From assembly GCA_009741485.1 (NCBI GenBank), contig CM019228.1, positions 10,182,696 through 10,246,695 on the forward strand: 64,000 bases of DNA, given 5' to 3'. The notes beneath the pieces were generated by a model. The model was not told the DNA's origin. It saw only the letters and a program-made list of their open reading frames with translations, and ran no database searches. Both the position numbers and the translations under genes were made by a program. The stretch is from Malurus cyaneus samueli (lineage: Eukaryota > Chordata > Aves > Passeriformes > Maluridae). This document shows, in pieces, positions 26,301-38,300 of this stretch (the first letter of the stretch is position 1; every line of letters begins with the position of its first letter).

Positions 26301-29300
26301 GCAGTAACGTTGTTCAGTGTTTGATTTTTTTAAGAATTGTTCTGCTTTCTGTGAATTTACAAGATCTGGTATAGCAGCCTGCCAATACCTAATGGGAGCC
26401 TACAGGAAGGCTGGAGAGTGACTTTTGAAAAGGCATGCAGTGAGAGGACAAGGGGGAATGGCTTTAAGCTGAAAGAGAGTAGATTTAGATGGAATATTTG
26501 GAAGAAATTCTTAACTGTGGGGGTGGTGAGGCACTGAAACAGGTTGCCCCGAGATACTGTTGATTCCTCATCCCTGGAAGTGTTCAAGGTCAGACTGGAT
26601 AGGGCTTGGAGCAGCCTGGGATAGGAAGGTGCCTCTGCCTGTGGCAGGGGATTGGAACAAGATAATGTTTAAGGTCCCTTCCAACCCAAACCATTCTGTG
26701 GTTCTTTGAACAGATTGTTCATACAGCGAGAGAAAGTGATTTCTTGCACCAGATTATGGCACCTGTGTTTGAACATGTCTGTAACGTTGTTTTGGCAGCA
26801 CTTCGTGGGCAGTGTGGAGAAGACAGCACTACCAGAAATGCACTGGACATAAAATGAATATTTTGGCACTGCAGCATTGGGCCCAGAGCCTGCAATTTCG
26901 AGTAAGTCTCAGGAGCCTCAGCTACTGCCTTTTCTTATGTTTAAGGTGCCCACGTGTGAAAATGTTGCAGATGAATTAAAATTAGGCCTGTACTAGTTTG
27001 CTTTGCAAATTGCAGTACTTACAATGGAGTAGCATATCAGGACACGGGGAAATGGAATGAAGCTGTGTCAGGGCAAGTTCAGACTGGACATCAGGAAAAG
27101 GATCTTCACTGAGAGGGTGGTCAGTGCCTGGAACAGTCTCCCCAGGGAAATGGTCACCAAACTTAAGCTGTAGAGTTCAAGGTACATCAAGTCCGACTTC
27201 CTGCTTCTTGCAGGACTACATGAAACTAAATCAGATAGCTAAGAGTGTTGTCCAGATGGTTCATTTTAGCTGAAGTGGAAACAGCATGGGTTTCTTTCAT
27301 CTTTCTCCTTTGCCATTTATTTTCCTTTCTTTCACTGAAACTGTGGCTTTTTGTCCGTTTTATTAAGAAGAAGGGAGGGTATTTCATTTGACCTGCATTG
27401 TGAGATGTAACACTGCCTGTTTTGAGGCAGTGTTCTACTAAGGAAAGAAACTTGTGGCTTGGGAAGTTTTACAGTATCTCATGATGTAATTTCTTTTCAT
27501 ATGAAGATACTGTGAAAGAAAGACTGTTGTCAAAAAAAGTATTATTTTAGTCTGTTAATGGGAAAAAGTGTGGAAGTATTAGAAAGGTAAAGAAGTTTGA
27601 TTTTGACATTCTTTGTCTTTGACCTTTCCTATGCTGACATTCCTTTGGCATTTTTGGGCTTTGTTGGATATTTTTCCCCCTCTTATTGGTAGAACTTCAT
27701 TGCTCATGGCTTTCCCTATTGCCTGCTTGTTCTTCCTCTCCTTCTCTTTGTTCTATTTCCCTAATCTTGTCTGGTTTTTTACCTTACTGTCCTTGCTCCT
27801 CAATTGTTCCTTCAGGCTTGGTTGCAGTGGCGAGAGCTGTATTTATACACCCAGAATGAGAAGCAGAAGGAGTCCAGGGCAGTAACTCACCATCAGCACT
27901 GGGAATTGAGGAGGTGCATGGGAGCATGGCTGGGATACTTGAACCTCCACCAGCTGAAGAAACGCCAGAATGGTGAGTGACAGTTGTGAGTTAGGACAGA
28001 ACAGGGCTCAGCCCTTTTACTTGGGGCATGGTGATATTTTTTCTGTTCTGGGAGACACTGTGATGTCTCTCCCCACCAAACGATGAGATGCAACTTGGGC
28101 TGTCCACTGTGACAGGACTGGGTAGCCCTGCTCTTCTGCTGAACTGTCGGGAAGATCACCTGCTTTCTATGTGATTTAAAAGAAAATGATTTACAATTCC
28201 CTTGATTAAAACTTGTACATTGTCTATTACATTTTGACTGAGATATCTGTGAGAAGGATGTATTCAAGACTTTGATCAGTCTGTGGATTTTCTTGATAAT
28301 CAGTCAAATCACTACTCCTACAGGATAATAAAGATTATAACACCAGTTCTTTTGTTCCTTCCCTTGAAATCACTGGAAAGTGTTCAGATATTTGGTATGA
28401 ATTGCCTTCTAGTTGATGGCAGTGGAAAAGAATCTAGCTTGGATATCTAGGAAGTAGAGGAGTATGCTGAAATGTAAGCAAGCCTGAGTATGTTGAACAG
28501 GTAATACAGTGTCTTAACTTCCCTTTCTTAAGTCAGTACAGTAGGTTACTGCTTTAAAACTGCTTTTGTGATCAATAGGAAAAAAATTGTCTGTAGCTGA
28601 GTGTTAATGTGAATTCTTGTCACTGTATTTCAGCTTTAGGGCTCGTGGCACTTTGAACCAGTGGCTCAGATGCCGTGATCTCCTCTGATACAAATGAGCC
28701 TGGGACAGAACAAGCCATGAGTGATTTCTGTTTGTTTTCTAGAGCTGGCCCAAGAGTTTCACCGAAGCAGGACACTCCGGAGGTGCTTCTCCGACTGGCG
28801 GCTGTCATGGGAGTCCATGAGAAGAATGCATGCTCACCAAAGAAACCTGGAAAAACAAGCAGCAAGGATTGCCTTATGGAGAGTCTTTGCACACTGGAAG
28901 CATTGTATCCAATCTGTGTTTAGTCCCTAAACAGACAAGGTAGAAGCATTCCCACAGGGGAAGGATCCAGGAGCAAGCAGGAATGTAGTGCAGTAGTGTG
29001 TGATGACGAACATCTTGTCATTAGATAGGTCTATGTAATGCCATACTAATAATTCATTAAGCTGTTGTAATTACAGTATGTTAGCAGCTGAAAGCCTGTA
29101 GATGATAATTTATGGTTGTTACTTAAGAGTGAATCAGAAACCTATTGTGATAAGCCAGCAAAATCTAAAAGTCTGACTAGTCAAAACTTTTGCAGATAAC
29201 AGTGCTGGAAATTCAAATATTGAAACAAATTTAAATGGAGATGTAGTGCCCCTCTGTGGAAGAAGGTTGTATGTGTATTGGGATGGATGTTTCTGTGTAA

Positions 29301-32300
29301 AAGATACTTTAACTCGGTGACAGATGTTGTGCTGTGTGTGGAAGAGGCTCAGCAGTGTGAGCTGGCTGACAAACACTACAAGTGTCACCTGTTGGTAAGA
29401 GCACTGTAATGTGGCAGGTGGAAGGGGCTGTGCGGTGTCCTGGTAATACTGACAGTAGTGTGTGGGTGTTAAGTGGGAGATGCACCAGGTTTCTAAAGTT
29501 CAACTATTCTGGAATCTGCCAGTTGAATCCAAATGGGGAAACTGTGCTGCTCTCCAGAACAGTTACTCTTAGAGCTGGAAAACTGGCAAGGTGTCAGGTA
29601 ATCTTGAGGGTGTTGGGCTACTTGCTCCCTGGCTGTTCCACCATGAGATTGCATTTTCCCCTTGTTTTTTTTTTCTTTTGCTGTTTTACTACAATAATTT
29701 TTTTTTCTTTGCAGTAATGTGTGCATGCTTTTCACATGAGACCAAAGATAGCTTACTGCATATGCAAGTAATTGAATGTTTCAAGGCTTTTGGTTTTGGG
29801 GGTTTTTTTTAAGGTAAAATAAATCCCTGAAGGCAGTGTGATAGGTAGGCAGAAGCAAGCCCCCAGGTTTTTTTTAACTGAATTATTTTCAAGTTTGATT
29901 CAGTACTGATCATCAAAAGAATACCAATAAACTGGTTTGGATCATGAAGTGAAAACATTGGTGATCACAAGAGCTCTTTGAAGCAGGATGCTCTTGTAAT
30001 GCCATTTACCATGTTCTGCCCTCATTCAAGGGATTCCAGGATTGTAGACCAGTTCTGAATTACCTGATTTAAATTACAGATGAAAGTTGTGTTTATTTCT
30101 TCTTGTTACAGAAACTTGGCTTTAAGGGTCTTTGGCAGAATGTCCTTGACACTCGTCTTCAGCGAATGAGAGCAAATCTGTCGTCCCGTCAGCATCGAGT
30201 CACAGTAAGTTTGACTTTGGTTCTTGTGTCAGTTTGTCTTGAGCTGTCATGTTGACTTCCACTGTCACCTACAGAGTATTACAGCAGTGGCTTTGCTCTT
30301 AAATACTAATAGCCACAGAAAATCTCCTGTATGAGTGAACTACCACTCTTAAGATATGTTATTTTAGTTTTCTGTTTCCCTGTGTTTATGGTGTATTTTT
30401 TCTCTTATCAGAAAAACTTGTAGGAGGGTATAAAAGTTTAGTATGTGAATCAGTGCAGGAGGCAACCACTGCAGTATGCAGTTTCAGTAGGACTTCAGTA
30501 ATTTCTTTCTTTGCATTCTTCTCACTTGATATCTCGGTGGGGGGGGGTTTGTGTCTTTCTTGTTTTGTTTTAGGTGCTGCAGAAGTTTTGGAACCGTTGG
30601 AAGTCCCATTTGGAAGAGAAGGAGGAAGAGCAGCAGCAGGCCTTCACATCAGTGGCTTGTGCCCATTATAGGTATGCAGAGCAATACAAACACAAACTCG
30701 TACGAATGTGGAATTCGTGGGCCTTTGGTTCTCTTCTAAAGTATGGTAATACCTTTGGGACCATGATCATCTTGATGCCAATTGCTCTGACATTTTCTGT
30801 TAGTAATGAACAATTTACATCCCCTACTTCTCTGTGGAATGTAAGAGGGAGATTGGATAAGCCTAGCTCAGAGGCTCATTTAGTCATTTGACATTCATAT
30901 AATTGCTGTTTTCTGAAGGAGTTCTCTCCTGTGCTGACATTCTCCCTCTTTCTTGCCAGGAGGGTATTGGTGCGACAGGTATTTGACATGTGGCTGCTGA
31001 AGGCCTGCAAACTACAAGAATATCGAATGGAAGAGAGGAGGGTAAATGCAAGTCTTCTACCTGGCCTTTCTTAGGAAATAGAGGGAGTGACTTTGTAGTG
31101 ACTGTGAACATGAGCTTGTATGAGATGGACTTGGGTGTTGTAAATTCCCTTTTCTTTGGTGAGGAATCAAGTCAGGGGAAACAGATTACAAACAATATTT
31201 ACTAACCACCCTTTTTAAGTTAAAAAGTTTGTTAATAATGGATTCAAGCTGTTATTAGTAGAGAATAGCCATTCACATATTTTATCCATTTATTCCCTCA
31301 CCCTGTAAATATGTGTGTGCTCTCTCTCCTACACACAGTTTCATAGTTACTTTGTTGAAATAGTTGAACTAATGAAGGGCCAACCCCAGTCTATTTACTG
31401 ACAAATTAGCTGTGTCTAGGTAGGTGGCCATAAATTTTCTTACAGGGTTCTTCATTTTCTAAGGGGTGTGTGTGTATATACATATATATAGTCCTGGAGT
31501 TTTTACATGTAGTGGCCACTGTGGCTTTTCACGTACTGACTTACACAACTCCAAGTTGACAGTAGTGCATGTGGGTGTCCTTGTGCAGATAAGGCTCACC
31601 CTTGGTGGTGTGGGATTATCAGTTCTTTAAATTCAACAGGGCTGGTTGCTGGAACTTATCTCTTCTTAGGAGTCCTTCACATGCTGTTTATCAGCTTATG
31701 TTTCTCTTCCCTTTGTCCTGCTGTTTTCTTGTAAAACCTCCTCCATCCACACACGTACCCACAGGTACCTGCAGAGCACATTACATAACCTCACAGCAAA
31801 GGGGCTTTGGTGGTGTGTCCATTGCTGTTCAGTCTGAGACAAACATTGGACAGTTCTGTTCATGTCATCTTTAAGGAGTTGGTTTTTGTTGCTTGTAGCT
31901 GGCCTCTATTGTGAATTCATTGCCATCTTCTCTCCATTTTAGGCTGTCCTGCATTTCGAAAGGCACCTGTTGTGCTGTTTCTGGTACTCCTGGCGTAGAA
32001 GAACAGCTGCACATTTGGAGGAACAGGAGGGCTTGGTTCGTGCAGGAGATCACTACATTAGCCAGTTGCTGCTAAAGGCCTTCTCTCTGTGGAAGCAAAA
32101 GGCTCAGGCAAGAGAAACCGAGTAAGAATTTTTTTCAGACAGAGAATGATTTGGCTTGTCCCTGTGGTAGCCTACTGTGGACAAACAGCATTTAATTCAC
32201 AATGGTGCTCACTCATTTTCTGTGATTTGGAGTCTACTAGGTTGTCTTTCAGTAAGTAAATTACTGATAATAACCAGTGTTGACTCAAATCTGTGCTAGA

Positions 32301-35300
32301 AGTGTTCAGCAAAGTGGATTGCATTGTAGGAGAAATAATTATTTTTCTTGTAGGAGGCTCAAGGAGACACAAGCCTTAAGATTTCACTGTTCAAAGTGTC
32401 TGCAGCGGACTTGGAACAAGTGGAGGGAGGTGAGAGAGTTAACAGAGGGGGCAGAACTTGAATTCTTTTTGTTATGTTTGAATTGCTTGTACCCATATGG
32501 CCAAAAGTTAAATTGTTTATTCTAAACACTAGTCATTTCTAAGCTCTCCTCCCTTTTCAGGTGGATAAAACCAGTTCAGTGTGGGTGGAACAGGAACTGT
32601 GTAGGGAGGGAGAGGGAATTCTTTTTTCATGTGTCTAGATATGGTGAGAATGGGAGTATAGTTTAGGTGCACTTGGCAATGTAACTAGAGTTAGTGTGAT
32701 GAAATTGTCCCTACACAGTACTGAGTGTGTCTTTCTGAAAACTTGTTAGAAGCCTTTGTGTATGGCCTGTATTTGTGTACAGGTCAGCAAATGCTGTCAA
32801 TGCTGGGACTTTTCCTTACTATTAGAGATACCAGATGTGCCTTGTAGCATGTCTTGAGAATCTATGAGAAATTTTATAGCTGGAGCTCCTATGTTGGTGC
32901 AAACCTGTTAACCTGAGTGGATTGCATCAGTCTTCAAGGAGATTCCTACAAAAGGCAGGGGAAAAAAGCACCTCAGCTGTGCCTTTTGGGGAAATGGAGT
33001 GCAGCACCAATTTGTGTGGAAACCTGTTACAGCAAGATGAAGGATTGATGTTTCTCCAGAGACTGGGAATGGTCTTTTTCCCTCTTGTCTTTGCCATTGC
33101 CTGTTTTCCCTCCTTCATGTGTATGTGTGTATGATTCTCTTGGGTTTTTTTCCACTTCTTCCTTATAGTATGTGGGACATCAGCGTGAGAAATGGAGGAA
33201 GTTAGTGCAAGCAGATCTGCACTATCGACACCTGTTGCTGGGCAAGACCTTGGCAGCTTGGAAGGTAGGCTGGAACAGCCTTTTCTTTGAGGCATTTGTC
33301 TACATGTGCTGCAGTGTTTCAGTGGGAGTTGAAGAGTTGCCACACTGCTTCACTCCAGGCACAAACACACCGTGTGTGCAAGGTAGAATGGAGGCTCCTG
33401 TATGTAGGGCTGTGTAAGCTCTAGCATTGCTTCTTGGAGCTGAAGAACCAAGGTAATCTTGTGGCTTTGGTGAATGATCTGTCACAGCTAGCAGTAACTG
33501 TTGTGTAATGACTGCTTGTGACAGAAAAGCAGTGTTCGATTTCAGTGCCTGTGTAACTATTTTTCCCTCTATACTCTATTGCCACTGCTATTCTTACGAG
33601 CTGTTACTAAGAGTTTGTACTGCTTCCTCATAGATGTTAACAGTTGAGATAAATTTACCTCTCAATACTATTTTTTTTTCAGATTTACCAGCAAAACATA
33701 CAGTGCATTCTGCATCAAGTAGCTGAAAAGGAGAAACAGCACACTCAACTGCTGCTGCGGTGAGCCTTTTCCTAGGCCTAGTGTGAGAGAAGTGGCTGCA
33801 CTGCAGTCAAATTAATTATTTTCTTTCACTGCCACATTTGTAACTTTTTGAATGTTCCGTGCTGGGAGTTCCTCTGCCATGCATTGCGGTTTCTTTGCAC
33901 GCAGATCATGTAGTTAAAAGAAACCTCTTCCTGTTTGCTGTCTGTTTTGCTTGAACATTTTTTAAATCTTTGTTTAGTCCTATGAGAGTCATCAGACAGC
34001 AAACTGCATCATTCTGTGTCTGTTATGATATTAAAGCAGCCTGTAAGAGGTTGAGATTATCTTGCATTACAGTGAGGAGAGTGATTAAAGATAGTATCAC
34101 ATTGATTGTAGTTAGTTTAGTTTTAATTACCATATTTGTTTTAATGCTGCAAGCTTGAGTCACTTGCAGACCCTGACTGGCTCAACTGAAGCTGCTGGAT
34201 TTCAGTGTTCTGTTTTGCACTGCCTTCTCTGCAGCAGAGACCTGAAGGGGCAGAAGTTCATTTGCATGACTGAGTTTATAGAGTTGCAGCTGGTTTTGGT
34301 TCCCTTGTGAATAGGAAGGTGCCAAATGAACAAGTGAGAATCATTCTTAATGGGTTTGTGTTTTTTTTAAATTTTGTGTGTATTTTTGCTTTCAGGCGGG
34401 TGCTGTGTATGTGGAGAGAAAATGCCCTTGCTCTTATACATGAATCCAAGACAACTACTCAGGCAGATGAGCACTACAGGAGAGCAATCCTGTCGAAGGT
34501 AAGGTCTGTACTGCAGGTGCCAAGGTCTCAGTACAGGTGCTGGTTCAGACAGGGGTCACATAAAGCAATTAGAAGGACCAAAATCTTCATCTAAGAGCCA
34601 CTATTAAGATACGTCTGGAAAGTGGGAGTCTCATTTGTTTTCTCAGGTGTTCAAACTTGTTTGAGTGAGCTCATGGCTTTTCCTCTTTCCTCTCCTCATT
34701 TCTTAGAAGGAAGGGAAAACCAGTAGTATGATATAGCATAGTAATACTGGTGAGGTGAGGCAGGGAGGTGATGGATGGAAAAGAAGAATGCCTTAAAAAT
34801 GACAAGGAGACCCTCTGAAATATTTCTGTATTTAATTTGTAGAAAAATACTGTATTGCTAAGCTTTATGTGAAAAATGAGGTGGAAATGGTTGTATTACC
34901 AGCAATGGGGGGAGTATTTTGTCTCCCCTTGCACTGCAGTGCCAGTTTGTGTCCCATCTCCTGTTTGCCTTGTATCTTTAGGTGTTGCTGCAGTGGAGAG
35001 ACACTGCCTGGCTACGAGCCTGTCACCGCCAGCTGAAGGTGACAGCTGTGATGGAGGCCAGAAAACAACTGGATGTGGGTGAGTTGATATAGGTGTTGTC
35101 TGTGTGTGAGCCATGGGCAGTGGGTTGTGTCATCTGTACAGATGAAGTGACAGGATATCCGTTGGCTCACAAAGGATGTCACCACAGAATGGAGAGTGAG
35201 TGGGGACTCCAGTGATCTGCTGAATGCTGCTTGTGTTATTTTTGCTTCTCTGTTTGTTCCTTGTATAAGAGATGGTAACACTTCCTTCCTCAATGGAATT

Positions 35301-38300
35301 GAGAACCTCAAACATCTGTTTTGAGGGCAGTGCAAGTGGTCTTACCATTTACTGCTTGAATTTTTCTCTAGTAACTCATAGTGAAAGGCCCTCAAACTCT
35401 GTAAGCTCTTTCATGGTACCATGGTGCATTCTTGACACAAGGACTCTGAAGTACAGAGGGCAAATGATTTCCTAAAGGTAAAGAGTGTCAGTGGCAGCAG
35501 GGAAGACTTGCAAGTCATGGCTCCCTATCTGTTTAATGAAGTGTTTCAGAATTATTCTTGCTATACTGAATACTGTTGGTACTGCATGTTGTCCAAATTA
35601 AGTATTGCTGCAGCAGTCTGGAAGAGTAGCTGATCACTTGATACTCTGAGATTAATTATCTCTTTTTGGTACGTGGGTTAATTTATCTTCCCCTCTCAGT
35701 GCGTTTACAGACCCTGTTTCTTCGCTGGAAGGAATTAACAGGGGAGTCTCTGATGCGGAGGGCTCAGCACCACAGGGCAGCACAGCATCACCAGCAGCAC
35801 CTGCTCCAGAAGTACCTGGTGAAATGGAAAAGTTATCATCAGCAGTGCCTTGGGAAAAAGGTGAGAAGGATCAGCAGCCTCCCCAGCCTTCCCCAGTGGG
35901 AAACTGCAGGTGTGGAGGAGCAGGCTGTGTTCCCTGGTGAAGGGAATGGCAGTCTTGCCTGAGGAGGAGCATGACAACTTTGAGTACTGAGGAGGAAGGA
36001 ACATGGCTGTGTCTTGCCTGAAGAAACTGATAGAAGTGACAGACTTAACAAGACAACCTGAGCTTCCCAGAGTGGGACCATTTGCTGTGAATTAAATCCT
36101 TGCTGGGCCTGTAGGTATCTGCAGATGGGGTTACACTGTAGGGCACTTGGGTATGGAGGGTGTCCAGCAGAGCCAAGAGAGTATGATAAAGGCTGTTTGG
36201 TAGCTGTTCTCTTCTAATATCATTTGGTTCAGATAAATGGGGTTTGTCTGCAAGTGACTCACTGTTTTGGTTGCCTTGCAGCTGCTGCAGAGAAAGGGAG
36301 CTGACCTAATGACTCAAAGACTTTGCTCTGCTTCCTTCTCTTGCTGGAAATCTCGGGTAATGAATTTTGCCCTGGGTAGATACTTAACTCCTTACTCATC
36401 CTGATCCCTTCTCCTTCATTTTCCATTTATACAAGGACCAAAAAAACTTTATTTAGACATCTTCATAATTTTTTGGTTCAGCTAGCTCAAGAGATACTTT
36501 GCTGTAGACTGGGTGACCTGATTGTAAATTTCTGGTTTGGCTCTACCAGCACTTCCTTTTTGGTTGATGCTTTGGCTGATGTTCCTGCTGTGAGGTATGT
36601 GAACTCCTAACTCCTGGTTGCTCTGTGTTTTTTCCCCATCGTAGCTGTTGCAGCAGCAATGGGAAAAGCGGAAGACGGTGCAGGCATTGTGGCATTGGTC
36701 CCTTTCACTGCAGAGAAAGGTAAGGTGGGGTATGCAGGGCAGGGGCAGGCAAGTGAGGTTGCAGATGTGCAGATCATGTTCAGATTTCACTGCAGTCAGC
36801 AGAGTGCACACTGAATGTCTGTTTCCTTTTCTCTTCAGGGTGCTGTATGTTATTTTGAGATGCTGGAAATCTCCCTAAAATTTTTCAACTAATTAAAAAA
36901 TGCACACATTTTTCCCCATGCAGCCTCTGTTAACTTAAATCCCTGTCTCTTTGTCCTGTGGCAGTGTCCTGCTATTGCTGTAGCTCTGCCCATTCCTATT
37001 CAGTGGAAGAGAGAGTGTTGCTGTCTGCAGGGGGAGTCCCTGGCCTGGAATCTGTCTGTATAATAATTGCAGCTCTTGTTCCTGTTGTAGGTATTTGATG
37101 CTTGGCTCAGATTTGCCAAGCGACGGCAGGAGAAGAAAGATGGCGTTGAAAAAGTCACAGGAATTCACCACACAGGAGCTCCTCTGAGAGAAGGTGTAAC
37201 CCGTGCCTTGAGAAACACTGCTGGCATCAGAGAGCTGCAGGGACAGCTCCACACCCAGCACAAGCTGGAGGTGAAGGAGTGATTGCTCGGATATATATTC
37301 AGAACTGGGCTGCTGTGGTCTCTGCTCTGTGTGGGATGTGTGTTTGTGTGTATGTGCATGTGTGTATCTTGGAGCGCCACATCCCAGCTGTTGTTTAGCT
37401 CCTGCAGGCACTTCTGTCTGTGGTTCAAAGCATTTCATTCAGCTGAGACTAGAGCACTTCAGACTCATTGGGAACCTTCCTTAATTAAACTATTTCAGAA
37501 CTGGCCAGTTCCTGCCATAGACAATATTTATGGTTGAAACCTTTGCCTGTGGGTCAGGTCTCTGAATTGTGTGCTAGAAGGAAGCATTAGAGGCTGCATC
37601 TGATCCTGTCTGAGCTTTAGCACTGCTTGTACCTTACTATGTTGGCTTGTGTCACTTCTACCTTTGAGTATCAACCCAGCCCTTCATGTGAAAAGGATGC
37701 CTGTACTGGTTGCTCTCTTCCTGCTTCTGGGCAGCATTCCCAGCTCCTTTCCAGTTTCAAGATACCAGTTGTTCCGTTTGCTAGTGTGCAGCTTGCCTTG
37801 ATGCAGAAGTACCCGGTTCATTCTCCTCACTCAAATGTAACGGGATCTGTTGGTTTAGCTTAGGGAGCTGGTATGGCTGTGAGGGCATCAGAAATCTCAG
37901 TTCCTTCTGTAGTGTCCTTCTCCCTGGGTGATGTGGTGCTTCCTGTTCTCAGCCACCAGATGCTCTGCTATTCTTTGTATTGGCAGGCAGCCTACAGCTG
38001 TCACCAGTCAGTGTATTGTTGTGCCATGCTGTGGAAACAGAAGGCTCTTTCCCAGAAATTAAATAAGCCTTGTTCTTTTTTGCCACCTTTGAAGAAGCAA
38101 GTGACATTTAAAAGGCCTGATGCTAGTCCTGAGACAAGAGGACATTCATCAGAGGAAGAGCCATGGCTTTCAAAATGCAGATATCTACCACTTCACCCTG
38201 CTGATGGGGACTCAGTTCTCAGTGGCCTGTGAGTGTAAATTTCCAGTCCCTCCTTCATTTCTCTAGCATAAATGTAACTTTTAACACGTAATCTATCTAC

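Noticed and set aside
30539..30547. Nine-G run shortly before an SFI1 acceptor
   Set aside because: A single run cannot form a G-quadruplex by itself; not reported as an element.
32927..33343. 138-codon minus-strand frame
   Set aside because: It overlaps the coding SFI1 exon 33169-33264 in antisense; a shadow frame.
37165..37438. Minus-strand frames over the SFI1 exon at 37091-37270
   Set aside because: Antisense to a confirmed coding exon, and continuing through a TG-rich microsatellite.
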